Of a stretch of 64,000 nucleotides of DNA, positions 11,712 through 25,800 are shown one piece after another. Within the stretch, counting starts at the first letter, position 1, and every line of letters begins with the position of its first letter. The notes under the pieces are model-generated. The model did not search any database. It was not told where the DNA came from and saw nothing but the letters and a program-made list of their open reading frames with translations. Both the position numbers and the translations under genes were made by a program. Origin of the DNA: Dendrobium chrysotoxum (taxonomy: Eukaryota > Streptophyta > Magnoliopsida > Asparagales > Orchidaceae); contig CM034300.1 in the NCBI GenBank assembly GCA_019925795.1, forward strand, positions 78,143,360-78,207,359, in the 5' to 3' direction.

Positions 11712-11908
11712 TGAAACATTTCTTGAAGGAAGAATTCTTGGATGAGAGATGAGATGAAAGAGTGGCTGTTGGAGGAAAACTAATCTAAAGCTTTATTTCA
11801 TTTTCCCCAAATTATACATCAACCTATAGCATATATATATAGGAATTTACATATATGTGATGTTTCAAGGAGCAATATAACTAAAATCGGACCAATCCAA
11901 TCCTAACA
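11712..11908 (-). repeat. 3' LTR of the small LTR element
   Basis: It matches 12983-13204 over its length, with shared TTCTTGGATGAGAG, TATATATCAACC-type and ACCAATCCAATCCTAACA blocks. It is about 25 bp shorter than its partner. Confidence 0.78.
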
Positions 11909-12982
11909 ATCTCCACCTAGGTCCAAATTTTACAAAAAAAAAATAAATTTAAAGAACCATCTACTGCGATCTGGTCGGTTGCCTACACTAACTCCACGAG
12001 CAAACTCATCGAGCCAAGCCCAATCCCACTTGTGCTCGACCTCCACTGTGTGCTCCAATCCACGGTACCAGCTCACGCCCCGTCGCATTCTAAACCACAC
12101 GTGCTTACGACCCTTGATGTTCCTCCCGTGATCCACACGTTCATGCCTTATGAATCACCAATCTTCCTCAGACACCTGTGCAAGCTCCAACCTGCGACTT
12201 CGCATGACACTTGTCCGATTCTGAGTCTGTGACCAACCTGCCGCCCCAAGGTTCTTGATATTACTGGTTTTGATCCACTGCTCCGACACACAACAATCCC
12301 TTTGCGACTCCACATGAAGTCCAGCCCACGTGCAAAACTACGCGTTCATGCCGTCCATTCCCGAGTGAACCGCATGCACACAATCCACGTGCGTCTCCAA
12401 CCGTCTGGCTTCTGCACGTTAATCTCGCGTGAAAACACGTGCGTCACCCACCCACGTAAAAATCCCGCTCCGAATCGATCATGAGCTCGTGCGGCCCGCT
12501 TCCGCGCTCAAATCATGTCCGCCCGCACCCTGCTTATGTGACTAGCCCACGCGCACTGCGCACTTCAGCGGGGCATCCCGCGCCCCACACGGCCTACCCC
12601 CATGGTCTTCTGCCCGTGCCTTGCGCCTTGCGTTTGACCCCACGCTTTGCGCCCCAAGCCTTGCATGCGTCTGAGCATGCCTTTGCTCGACGGCCTTCAT
12701 CTGCGCCTGCACGCCTTTGCCAATGCGTCCTACGCATGTTCTCCTGTGTAACCATTTCTCCGTGCTGTCGCCCTTGCTTCAACCTCCTATTCAATATGCG
12801 AACAATTTTGCCTGAGCACAGTCGTCCGTTGCTTCGCACAAGCAACGCTCGCGAACAACCCACTGAGCCGCCTTCGAACTTTCACCCTGCACAGGACGTC
12901 CCGCATGCATGCACTCCTCTTCTTGATCACAAGAGCACTTCCTCCTTCCATTGATCACCTCAACAAGTCTCTGATACCAATT

Positions 12983-13204
12983 TGATGAGATTCTTGGGAG
13001 GAAGATAAAACTTCTTGGATGAGAGGGAGAGCGGGAGAAATGGAGAGCTCGTAAGTTTTTCTTGGAGAGAGAAAAAACTAAGTTTGATTGATCTTATTCT
13101 TTCTTCCCTAGATATATATCAACCGATAGCATCTATACGAATTTACATAGATGTTATTTCTCAAGGAACAATATAACTAAAACTGGACCAATCCAATCCT
13201 AACA
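12983..13204 (-). repeat. 5' LTR of the small LTR element
   Basis: It is the partner of 11712-11908. Its inner edge abuts the tRNA-Met primer-binding site at 12968-12979, which fixes the orientation as minus. Confidence 0.8.
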
Positions 13205-13649
13205 AATAATAAAAAAGCTGTCCTAAATGAAGCCTAAATCATCTCACATAGACTTTGTGCACCCAAAAAAAAAAAAAAATCAACTTCTAAATGCTTGATT
13301 GAATCCCAGTTAAACTTGCTGAAAATAAAGTTCAGATTTAATGAAAATAAATCTGAACTTCCTACCTATATGGCCAGTGTCTTCAGATTTAAAATTTTTC
13401 ATCAAAATTTCACTTAATAAATGATAGTTTATCATTTATTACATTCAGCATATCTTATACATACAAATAACGAAGAAAAATAAACCAAAAGAGAGAACTC
13501 CAACAAAAGCAATGCTATACTCGCCAAAAGTACACGTGCTAAGCAAAGAACTATACAATAAGTTCAACATTACCATTCCAAAAATATTAGAAAGCCCAGG
13601 AATAATATATTTCAGCAGGTCAAACTCGAGAACAAATACCCTCAAGATT

Positions 13650-13879
13650 AAATAAAAATTTCATAACACAAAAGAACTTATAAACGTAAACATCATAGAC
13701 GTAACAAAGCCAAGAAATAAACTAACAAAACCCGATAGGCTTCAGTGACGAGACATACCGAGCTGAAGAGAGTTCTGCGGTAGGGATTGCCCCCAGAGTT
13801 TTGAATTACACAAAACATTACAGTGCTCAAAAATCAGTAATATATTATATTATTATGGTTGTGATGGATGGATGTGGAA
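13650..13879 (-). other. Probable 3' UTR of eIF5A
   Basis: This is the stretch after the TAG, reading leftward. It is AT-rich and has several AATAAT/AATATA words that could serve as plant polyadenylation signals. The exact end is unknown. The split MITE at 11607-13237 lies about 400 bp further downstream. Confidence 0.4.
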
Positions 13880-16800
13880 CTACTTTGGGCCAATATCCTT
13901 CAGAGCGCACATCTGTTCTTCACCCATTGCAGACATAACGGTCACGACCAGATCTTTCCCCTCTGCAAATCCTTCTTTGATCTGCATCCAAGAAAAATGA
14001 CCCAGAGCAAAAAGATGAAGAGGGTTAAAGGTAGTATAAATTTATTCAGAGCTCAAAACTAGAATTTAAAAACAATTATTGATTGATTTACAAAACAATG
14101 GAAACTCGATGGTTCTATAATATTTATATGTCATTATATTATAAAGAACATAACTCAGCTAAAAAAAAATCCCAAAATAACATCATATAGCACAATAATT
14201 AAAATGTCGTTAAAGTATGTGCTTGGCACTGAATCCCCAAGGTTTTGGGACATAAACATGAACTATTGGATGGTCAAATACAAGTCAAAAATGACTACCG
14301 CCTAAATTGTTCTAACAAGGAAAGATGAAGGAATAATCATCAAAACACCAGAAAACAGTTAAATGCGCTTGGTTCTCGTCAAGCTATAAATCCTTTATAA
14401 ATCCATAAAACAGCTTGAAAATTTCAACAAATAAAAATGTCGATCACTCATTATTCACATTGTTGATTATTTCCCCCAATGAATTCAATTATACAAAATT
14501 ATTTTAATCGCAACCACATTTTGGTCAATTTACTGGACTTGTATAAAAAACAGAAGGCTAGTATTACTAACTCATATAATTTAATAGACTTATGATCATT
14601 ACTTTTCATTTTGTGTTATATCTTAATAGGTATGCATGTATGCACGTGTGTAAATATATATATATATATATAAACTTTTTGACATCTTCAAAACAAGATA
14701 AATATCGCAAATCTAATTTTGTATATTTACCCAATAAATGAAATTTGAAAAAATTTAGCATCATTTTTATTGCATATTTCAAAGTTTTTTTTTTTAAATA
14801 TTTGTTGATTATATATAATCAATAACAATACTTCGCAGTTTTTGTTCTTGACTCGATTGTCCTCATTATTGTTGCACACAAGAAACAATTTGAGTGCTGA
14901 TAAAGTTGAAGTTTATAGGTCTCATCATCTCAAACCTAATATCCTATCCTATACATAGGACTGCAAATGAATCAAAATGCTCAACAAAAATGGCTCAGCT
15001 TGATTAGATCTCATTCATGATCATTTAATTAATTAATCAAATATAAAATGGAACACTTAAATAAATACTCAATTGATAAATGAACAAGCTTAAACAACTT
15101 GGTGTTTAATTTGTTTACTATGCTAACTTAAGACTCAATTATAAATTTATTTCATATATGATAACGTGGGAATCTTACTCTTTTCTATATTAGATTGCTT
15201 TTATCCATGAACAAGCTTAAACACCATAACAACACTGCATTTTTATTCTTGACCCAATTGCCATCATTAAAGTCGCATACCAAAAGCAATTTTTTAGCAC
15301 TCATACAATTGAAGTTGATGGGTCATCTCAAGGCCAATATTGTATCCTATACATAAGAGTTGCAAATGAATCAATATGCTCAACAAACTACTCATGGCTC
15401 AATCCAATTAGAGCTCATTCATGATCGTTTAATTAACTAATCGAACAAGCTTGAGCACTTTTATAAATAATCAATTGATAAATAAACAAGCTTAAGCAAC
15501 TTTGTGTTTAATTCATTTATAATCATGAAAAATATCATTTAAAGTTCATGAATAAGCTCACTTAAACCTCACTAATATGCTCACTTAAAACTTAATTACA
15601 AATGTATTTAACATATGATTTTGTGGGAGTCATGTTCTTTTCTATATTTGACTAATTTTTTTAATGAACACAAGCCACATGCTTATATTCGTTAAAATTG
15701 GTATCAGAGCACGATTCGGGACCAATGGCGCTGAAGAAAGTGGATGCTTTGAAAGACAAAACTAGAAGGAGAAATTGGCCAATTCAAATCTGAAGTTGAG
15801 GAACGGATTTCATCCATGAAAGGAAGATTTTCTAACCTAGAGGACATGATGAATAAAATATTGAAACTTCACACCCAACCAGCGACATCGGAGGCGAGGG
15901 CACCAGCGGGTAGCCAAGGAAGGAGGGGAAACCCCAATATCGACACAATGAGGGATGATTGAGAGGTAGAAATCTTGGGCGACAAAGAAAATATGCCACC
16001 TCTTGAATCGATATAACCAGGAGGAAAATGGATGAAGGATATAGCATTATGAGAAATTGGAAGGAAGAAACAAGGATGACAGATTTTGTGAAAGAGGATA
16101 TCTACGAAACGAAGTGGGGTGGGAGAGAACAATAGAGAGATCACAACAATCACTACAATAGAGATATCACAACAATCACTACATGGGAGGAGCCGGAGGT
16201 GGAAGGGAAGTTGGGGTGGAGGGGATCCGAGTGTACGAAAGCTGAAGAGGCCAGCTTTTTGAGGGGAAAATGCTCATAGGTTGATCTATAGGATGGAGAG
16301 ATACTTTGCAGCAAATGGGCTGATGGAGGAGAGACTCATTGGAGGGGAAGGCCTTGTATTGGTATCAATGGAGAGACGAGAAATCCAATCCAATCGTGGA
16401 GGGATTTCAAAGATAGTTTATTAGAACATTTTTGTACCAGTTGGGAAGGAGACTTTTATTGAGTAGTTCTTTGCTCTGTTTCAAAAAGGGATAGTGATGG
16501 ATTATCAGGAGAGGCTTGAGTACCTTTCTAGCTGATTGGGTAGGCTATCTGAGATAGTGTTGTAGGAGAATTTCATAAAGGGACTCAAGCTAGAGATCAG
16601 GGATGTTCTGTTATTGAGGCCATAAGGGTTGGGGGATGCTATAGAGCTTGCCCAATTGGTGGAGGACAAAAACTCACTTGAGAGAAGCAGCAAGGGCAGC
16701 AGTTTGCGAGCTTCATACCAAACAATGACTGTTTTTTTGGCACCAAAGGTACAACATGTGCCCATTCAGAAAGATGTACCCAAGAATAGGGGATTGGGAG

Positions 16801-19800
16801 CACGACCAGGGAGAAATTTCAAGCGACTGACTGAGGCAGAGGTTCAGGAGAAGCGGGCTAGGGGATTGTGTTTTCGTTGTGATGAGAAGTTTGCACTAGG
16901 ACACCACTATAAGGACTGTTCATTGCAGGTCCTTACAGTCTGTGATGAGAAGAAGGAGACTCTAGAGGAGGAGATGGTTGATGAGGAGCATTTGCACCTA
17001 GATGTGATGGAGGTCACCCTAAACTCAGTGGTGAGATTTACCTCAAATCACATCATGAAGGTGAGGGGATAGATAGGAGGAGAATCAGTGGTAGTTCTGG
17101 TGGACAGTGGGGCGACCCACAACTTCATCTCCAATCAGGTGGTGGACCGATTGGGGTTGAAGCTAGTCGACACGGGTTGTTCTGGGGTGATTATGAGGAT
17201 GGGAAAGATGGAGAAGAGTAGAGGCATCTGCCCAAGGGTGATGGTGACACTGCAGGAGATCCAGGTGAAGGAGGATTTTATTCCCTTAGAGTTAGGGAGC
17301 ACATATGTAATTTTGGGCATGAAGTGATTGCAAACATTGGGGAAAACCAAGGTGGACTAGAAGGCATTGACTATGGAATTCATAGTGGGAGGGAGGAAGA
17401 TGAATATCAAGGGGGATCCTAGTCTGTCCAAAACCAAGGTTTTTCTTAAGACCATGGTGAGGGCAATCTCGGGAGTATGAATGGGATTCTTGGTGGAGCT
17501 TCAGAGCCTCGAGGGAGGAGGAAGCATGGAGAGAGAGGGGGAAGTTCCGGAGATAGTCCATCCACTCATGCAACAATTCAGTGAAGTGTTCCAGCTGCCT
17601 TAGGGCCTACCTCCCCCAAGGGAGCCTAAGCATGCCATCATCTTGAACGACGAGGTATCCCCTATCAATGTTTGACCCTATCGATACCCACAGGTTCAGA
17701 AGGATGAAATTGGGAGACTGATCAAGAAATGTTGGAGGCCTAGATCATTTGTTCCAGTGCTAGTCCCTTCTCCAGTCTTGTGTTGTTGGTGAAGGACGGT
17801 AGTTAGAGATTTAGTGTAAATTATCAAGCTCTAAATAAAGAAAAATTGTTGGATAAATTTTCTATACCAGTCATCTATAATCAGGATACCATCAGATTAG
17901 AATGCAGCCCGCTAACATCCACAAGACTGCTTTCAGGACTCATGAAGGTCACTATGAGTTTTTAGTGATGCATTTTGGGCTTACCAACTCCCCAGCTACC
18001 TTCTAGTCACTTATGTACAAGGTATTTCAGCCCTACCTCCACAACTTTTTATTGGTTTTCTTCAATGACATTTTGGTGTATAGTCGAACTGAGGCAGAGC
18101 ATGTGGTGCACTTGAGGGTCATGTTAGTAACATTAAGGAGTATCAGTTGTATGCCAATTTAAAGAAGTGTTCTTTTGCACAACAGAGGGTGAAGTACTTG
18201 AGACATATGGTCCAAATCAGGAGTAGCTGCAGATCTTTCAAAGATAGAGTCTATGTTGGAGTGGCCCTTACCCAAAACCCTGAAGGAGTTGAGGGGGTTC
18301 TTGGGACTCACAGGATATTACAAAAAATTTGTGAGGGGATACAGCTCTATAGCATTACCGTTGATGGAACAACTGAAGAAGGATAGTTTCAACTGGGGGG
18401 AAGGTAGCCACCCATGCATTTGAGCAGCTAAAGAAAGCCATGACGAGTGTCCCTATGTTAGCACTACCAAATTTCAGCCAACTATTTGTAGTGAAGACTG
18501 ATGCATCAGGCTATGGGTTGGGAGCAATTTTCATACAGAGTCAGAGACCCATAGCTTATTTCGGTCAGGTGTTGACCGCTAGGGCAAGGCTGAAATCAGT
18601 GTATGAAAAGGAGCTGATGACGATAGTGTTGGCAATACAAAAGTGGAGACCTTACCTGATGGGGCGACACTTCATAGTCAAGATCGACCAGAGAAGTTTG
18701 AAATTTCTGTTAGAACAGAGGATGGTGACAGAGGAGCATCAAAGGTGGCTTTTCAAGTTGTTGGGTTATGACTTCGAGATCCAGTACAAGCTCGGGCTAA
18801 AAAATAAAGCTGTAGATGCTCTCTCCAGGCGTAGTGAATACCCTCAGGTTATGCCTCTGTCTGTTCCCATGGTGCTGGATTGGGAGGCCTTGAAGTGTGA
18901 GAGGGAGTAGGATGAGGAGCTGAGTAAGATTAGAGGAGACTTATTGCAGGACAAGGATAGCCATCCTAGTTACTCTTTGATGGGTCAGAAGTTGCTATAC
19001 CGTGGGAAGTTTGTGCTGTCGAGGACATCACCACATTTCTCTCATTTGGTACAGGAGTTTCATGGCACGGGTATTAGGGAACATTCAAAAGTTCAGAAGA
19101 CATCATAAACTAGCAACAGAATTATATTGGGTGGGCATGTGAAAGGATGTAGAGGAGTTGGTGACTAGTTATGATGTGTGCCAGAGATAAATATCTGGCT
19201 ATGGCTCCAGGTGATCTTCTATGACCTTTAGCATTACCCGAGAAGGTATGGGAAAAGATGACTATGGACTTTATTGAGGGACTACCTAGATCAAAAGAGT
19301 TCACTATGATTCTAATGGTGGTGAACAAATTGAGCAAATATGCATATTTCATTCCCTTACGCTGCCATACACTAAGGTGTCGATGGCAATCACATTTATT
19401 AAAGAGATGGTCTGTTTGCATGGCATACCGGAGGCCATTATGTCTGATCAGGACAAAATCTTTCTGAGCCACTTCTGGAGGGAGTTATTCAAGATGCAGT
19501 GGACTATTTGGAAGCGAAGTACAACTTACCAGCCCCAGACAGATAGTCAAACGGAGGTGGTGAATCGTAATGTGGAGACTTATCTTTGTTGCTTTGTATC
19601 AGACACCCAAGATGTGGGCCAAGTAGTTAGCCTGGGCGGAATATTAGTATAACACTTCATATCATACAGGTGAAGCAGTACTTGGAAGAAAGAGATTGAA
19701 TTTTGACATAATTGAAGGAATATTTACAGAGAGCAAAACAAATCATGAAGAAGCAGATGGATGGACACAGGAGAGACATGTTGTTTGAGGTTGGGTACAG

Positions 19801-22800
19801 GGTTTATCTAAAAATCCGACCTTACAGACAAAGAAATTTGGCTTGACAAAGGAAAGAGAAGATCTCCCCCTGCTACTTTGGGCTCTATGAGGTAGTGGAA
19901 CGCATTAGCGCAATAGTATATTGCCCACGGTTGCCACCGACCTCAACCATTCATCGCATATTTTATGTATCGCAATTGAGGCAAGTCATTGAAGCCCACA
20001 CACCCTCGCCTGCACTACCGAACACACTATCAGAGAATATGGAGGTGATATTAGAATCACTAGAGGTGAAAAGAGGTGTGCCAAGGAGACAATGGGATCA
20101 AGAAGGTACTAATCAAGTGGAATGATTTACCAGAGTATGAGGCGACGTAGGAGCCCTACAGTACCATCCAAAAGTGGTTCCCCTCTTTCCACCTAGAGGA
20201 CAAGGTGACTTTTTTGGAGGGGAGTATTAATGTGGGGCCCAAAAATTATACAGCAGACCAGGAACCTTTCAGCTCCTTTGTAGGGCCCAGGACCTCCTTT
20301 ATCACCTATAGGAGAAGAGGCTTTGGGAGGAGCTCTTTGAGAAAGATGTAAGGGGCATTTATTAGGGGATTTGAACTATTTAAAGGGGAAAAATTGTGTA
20401 GGGTTAGGGTTATGTTGAATTTGTTTCTACAACAATTTTTGTTAGGGTTTTGGATTCCTAATGGCTGCTAGGAATTGTGGGAGGGACGATTCACCTCTCG
20501 AACAGTGAATCAACTTATATCTTATCTTTCTTTGCTTGGAGATTAGTAATTACAGCCCTCTTGGTGTTATTTCTGGATCCATTTGGAATAAGTTTGTTAT
20601 TTTTTACAATGCTGTGCTGTTTTGATCGTCAAATCCTATCACTTTTGTTTGGTTCAGTTTGCTCCATTTGCAATCCTACCTACATAAATAATCAATTAAA
20701 AAACTATCATCAAACCAACACTTCAGTTGGTGAATAAGTTTGAAGATTAACAAGAGCTTAATCTGATTCAATAGAACTTTTCATTCTAGATAGTGTGAGG
20801 GTTTAAAGGAAAGCCCTTCCCCCTCTGGGAAGAGAGCTGGAAGTTTTTTTTTTTCGTTCCTTGAAATGGATATTTATATAGTTGAAGGAGAAGGAAGATT
20901 TAATATTTTTGTAAGGATGGGCAATTGATGGAGAAGACACTTCATCTATAAGATTCTAGCTGCATAAAAACACCCTTAGATGAAGGGTACTTTTATCCTC
21001 CGACTAATGAGAGGATGATAAGTGAGCCACTTTGTCTCGGAGATCCATGTCACATTATTCTATCCCTAGGAGTGAAGGACTACTGAATGAATCTCTTAAG
21101 CTACCATATATGTATTGCTATCTATAAAAATTAGATCACAGGGTGGTTTTAAGATTAGCGTTGAATGCGATTTGAGCTAAACGTTTAGATCAAAATTCAT
21201 CTTAAGATTTGTGCTCAATTTTATGCATTTGATAGAAGAGCTTTCACACATCTTGAACCATTTAATGTATTAGCATTGAAGTCATGACCTCCTAAAGCTA
21301 CAATCACTGTCAACACATCAACGTGGACATCCTTACAGAATTGGTTTTCGTGATGTCACAAGTTGATTGATTCTATGAATCTAAAGCTTCTAAATTTAAT
21401 ATTTGCAGAGGATTGCTTTTATTGGCAATTGTAGAAAGACCATTCCAATGTTTAATCGAAGATGGTATTTCATTTTTGCATAAATCATGTTCAATAGGTT
21501 ATGGGTTTTAAGCCTGGCCCATTTGCCTATTTCTTTATGGGTTGAATCTTGGCGCAAGCCAAAAATTTTAAGTGGGTCAATTGCTTCATGGGTCAATCTT
21601 TCGAGTTTTGATGGGTTAGGCCTTTAGTATGTTCCATGGATTCTCCATATGATGGTTCACACCTTCATGGGGTCACAACGGAGGTTGCATGTACGCAAGG
21701 TTATGAACGTTATATTCTTGGGTTAGTTATTGTATGATTTAGGCATTCTTTATGCTTTTTTTAGAACATACTAGACAAATAATGTTAGTTCTGGGTCCCG
21801 CACTTCTTCAAGCGATCATGCAAACATTAGCTAAAAAATGAGGAAGCCTAGAATACAAGTTCCCAACCAGTTGCGTGTCTAATGTGCCTGCCACTAGTCA
21901 TTGCCACTTCTGAATTCAACTAATTGGCCATCAAAGCTAGTTGCAACATAGTTGGCCAATAGTAACTGGAAGCTAGTACTCATTGTCCAACGATCACTAA
22001 TAAAGCATGTTGGGCGGTGATCGCTGCCTTCGCATGCCTTCCAAACTCTATATGTCAGGGTCTTTAAACTGTTAATTGATATGTACTATTTTATCTTCCC
22101 TTTCCTTTCCTTTGATCCAAGCTACTTAATGATTTTCTTCACTTTCCACTTCTCGCATGAAATAAGTTGCTTGAGGAGTGTCGTGAACTCCAAAGACCTC
22201 TCATATATGCTAACAAAAGGCGTGTCAAAGTTGTAATCCAATACGCAACTTCAAATCACTTTGCAATCAACTGTTATGAAGGTGAGGAGTATGAAGAAAA
22301 GGAGTTGCCATTCTATGGATCTGACATTTGAACTTTATAACATCAAGATAGGCCAAAATAATGTTGGAAGATTGTAGAAAGAGAAGAATGCAAGTTTGAT
22401 GTCCATATGCAGACACTTCGAATGAGGCAAGAGTATCTGATTATTTCTTCCTTCTTTTGCTGGCAGTGAGTTTATATTTATCTGACTTAGAAATTCATGC
22501 TTCAAGATAAAATGCTCTTATTCGAATTGAAGATGTTATTTTTGCGATGGTTGAAAATATTGTTTATCTTTAATGATAGCATCTCTTTGCTAAAATATCA
22601 AAATATTAAAGCACTTCATAATTAAGGAGCAGTTGTTAAAAGTAGACCTTTCCTATATGTGTAAGAGCGTTCTCGCTAGGTTTTTTGGGGCAAAGAAGGA
22701 ACAATCATTGGTTTTAGACCTCAAAATCTTCCAGCAATGTATTGCAAAAAAGGGTGAGGAATTGTTGAATCGCAATAAGGGAGTTTTTTTCTAATTCAAA

Positions 22801-25800
22801 AGAGAATTACGAAGTCACCAAGCCCTCTGCAGCCTTTCTCGAAGAAAGTGCTAATGCCTCTAAACTTCTACTCTATGTTTGGAGCTATGTTAATTGTTCG
22901 CCTAGCTTGCCAAGCTTCAGGGTTCTCTCCATTACTCCTTCCAACAATGAGGGGAGAGTTTAGTTAGCATTATAATGGTAAAGGTCGTAATCAAAATTTT
23001 CTTAGTTGCATTATTTGCTAATGTGTTTATTTACAGTGATGTTAGCAAGTATCTTTGTGTGGGTCTTTGGGATGAAAGAAACACTAAATTCATTAAGCTG
23101 ACGAATGACTGGGAAAGAAGTGTGTATTGAAGAAATCCTTAAAAGCACGAGAAATTCTGGCCAAAGATCTTACTAAGATGTTCATAATGATCTAGATAGA
23201 AATATAAAGAAATTTTCCGCCAAGGAGGCCGAGATTGATCATTGTCATCTCGAGAATGACAGGATTCAATTCTAGGCTGGGAAGGGGCAGGAGAAGCTTA
23301 AGGAGGTTTTGCCGAGTTTGTAAAACTCGCAGAAAGAAGTTATCTACCATAGGAGTCAACTCCAGAGGTGTTGAAGGAAGAATTGGATAAGTTGCAAACT
23401 AGAAACAAGAGAAAGCCTTCATCTTTGTATTATATGAAGGTATCTGATAAGCGAGTTGAAAGATCGAAATTTGTATAGGTGATAACAAAGTTGATCTAGT
23501 TTCAATCACAGGTATGGTCATGAATTGAGAAAGTTGATGATGCAGTAAATCACTTATAGTGGCAATACAAAAGAAGGTGACCAAGAGGAAAGTGCAACGA
23601 AAGGATAATGCAACACATGTGCCTTTTTCAAGTACTGACTAGATTGAGTTTTTAAGTTGTAATGCAGTGTTGTTGGAATGATTAAATCCTCCCAGGATCA
23701 TTAATCACCCACTTAAATAATTAATCAGAGTCTACATTGACAACTATCATCTATTTTAAATGGAGCGCACTTAAGCTGATTGGGGATCAATCTAACCTTT
23801 GTTGGGTTGTTGACTTTGAATACCGTAGCCCACTATGATTGATCTTGCCCTTTAAGGGTCATTATGCCGACCCTGCCCACGGAGAATTGTTTTGTCAAGT
23901 ATTGAAAGATCAAGCCGTAATGTTAATGTGAATGAGTTGAATTAAAGATTGATTCTGTATTGAAATATTCACGCCATAGCACAAATGCATATGCAAATGC
24001 ATATGAGTTGATGTAGAAATCAAAGCCTCCTTAGATTGATGCAGTCATAGCACAAACTCATAAGGATCAAGCCACAACACAAACATGTGAATGTTGATGT
24101 TGAGATCAAAACCTCCATGGATTGAACTGGTACAACACAAACATGCATAAGTAAGATCAAGCCACAATGCACACGCACATGGGTTGATGCAAATACTGAA
24201 TCCTCAGTTTGCTTTAACTTTCTAGGTCAAGATGCGACCTTGCCCAAGGGTAGAAGTCTAGTAAGGAATTATAAAATCAAATCACCTCCTTGGATTGATT
24301 TGACCCTTTAGGGGCACTTGCCCGAAGATAAATATCCAGTGAAGGACTTTAGGATCAACTTGCAACATGAAAGCCTACAAGTCTACAAGTTGAGTGAATA
24401 TCTCATCACAAATTGATCTGAATGTTCTAGGATTACTATGTTAAATTGTATAGGGGTGCAAATCCAGCAAGGGACTAAATAATTAACTTGCAGTGCTCAA
24501 GCATACTATTTAATAAAAATTGAACCTCTTTGAATTGATCTAACCCTTTGAGGTTGATATGAAAACCCTACAAAGTATAGAAGTCCAACAAAGAGCTATA
24601 AAATCAGGCCGCCATGCAAAAGCACACATGAATTTATGTAGAAATAAAATCCCCCATGGATTGATCTGACCCTTTTGGAGTTAACATGCAACCCTACCTA
24701 GGAATAGAAGTTCAATAATTGGCTACGAATATAAATGGAAGAGATGGAACTTAATGGATTAATACAAGATTTTGAAAAAAATTTGTATATTTCGCCTTTG
24801 CATTGTGAGAACCTATGAAAATATAGTCGTTTGATATCCCCTTTAACTACAACCATACATTGGATATCAATGTGGACATTAATTTAGAATGGATCTTGAA
24901 TTTATATTGTGGTATGAGATTATTGTAGGACTAGACTATGGAGTATCACCCTCGGCATTCTCGATGTCTCTTTATGTTGAAATAAGTTTCTATGATTGCC
25001 CTTAACTTTTATAAGGGGGTTAAGAGTTAGAAGTGATAAAGCCTTGTTGACAATGCTTGTGGTGTTTGCCAAGGCAAGAGGGATGATGGTGTGACCAACT
25101 AAGGAGTGATCGCCTAACTTATTTCATGTCATGTGTTGCAAGTGACATGGTTGAAAAATAAGAGTGTTAGGTCGGTTGAAGAACCGACCCAACCGGCCCC
25201 ATATGGGCCGTTCATTGAAGTGGGGTCCACTATTTAAATTAATCTATTTGAATTAACCTATTTTAGGAAAGGAGGTTTGAATTAATTTATTTAATCTATT
25301 TTTGGAAAGGAGGTTTGGGAAAGGAGGTTTGAATTAATTTATTTGAATTAATCTATTTTGGGAAAGGAAGTGGGAGGCTAAGGAGGTGGGTGACTAAGGC
25401 TATAAATAGGCATATGAAGGGAGAGTTAGGGCATGCTTAAGTATTGTGTTCTCTTGGAGTCTCTTGGAAGTTTTGGGCTCTAGACCTAGTGTCTAGAGAT
25501 TGGGAGAGAACGATCCTCCTCTCGAATAGAGGATCAATTATATATTTTCTTATATTTGCTTTGCTTTGAGTTATCTAATAAAGTCTACTATTTTTTTGGT
25601 TGTTTCATTATCGTTCTTGTGTATTTTCACTGTTTTTACCAATTTCTTGTTAGGGTGCTTGCGAACTCAAGTAGATCCGATAAGATTACTTGCAAACTCA
25701 AGTATTTCCTATCAAAGAGCTAGCAAAATAGCTAATTTTGGCCACAAAGCTATATAAGGGAGCGCAAGCCCTGTTATAGAGTAAGTGGAGTTATGGGCAT

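Larger units (their letters stand above)
11712..13204 (-). mobile_element. Small non-autonomous LTR retrotransposon (TRIM/SMART-like)
   Basis: Two direct repeats of about 200 bp flank a 1.07-kb interior with no gag or pol. In minus-strand sense the LTRs start TGTTAGGATTGG and end with CA. The 5' LTR (12983-13204) is followed by TGGTATCAGAGA at 12968-12979, which complements initiator tRNA-Met. The 3' LTR (11712-11908) is preceded by the purine-rich AGGTGGAGAT. The interior is clearly richer in GC than its surroundings and has many CACGTG/CGTGCG-type words and Pro/Arg-rich frames without known domains. Such elements rely on enzymes from other retrotransposons. Flanking target duplications were not clear. 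Confidence 0.75.
11607..13237. mobile_element. hAT-like MITE split by an inserted LTR element
   Basis: The left end AAGACTTCGTTTGGGATGAC and right end GTCCTAAATGAAGCCT are inverted copies of each other, and the same ends occur in the MITE pair at 39231-39468. Only about 140 bp belongs to the MITE. The rest is the small LTR element 11712-13204 lying inside it. Confidence 0.65.
15699..20720 (+). mobile_element. Decayed chromovirus (Ty3/Gypsy with chromodomain)
   Basis: The order is tRNA-Met primer-binding site, gag with zinc knuckle, protease, RT, RNase H, integrase, chromodomain, purine tract and 3' LTR. It lies in the opposite direction to eIF5A, inside its last intron. No 5' LTR matching the 3' LTR was found. 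Many stops and frame changes show it is dead. The chromodomain places it among plant chromoviruses; the clade (Reina/Galadriel/Tekay type) is not certain by eye. Confidence 0.88.

Noticed and set aside
12481..12954. 157-codon plus-strand and 89-codon minus-strand frames
   Set aside because: Both lie in the GC-rich interior of the small LTR element; composition-driven, Pro/Arg/His-rich, no domains.
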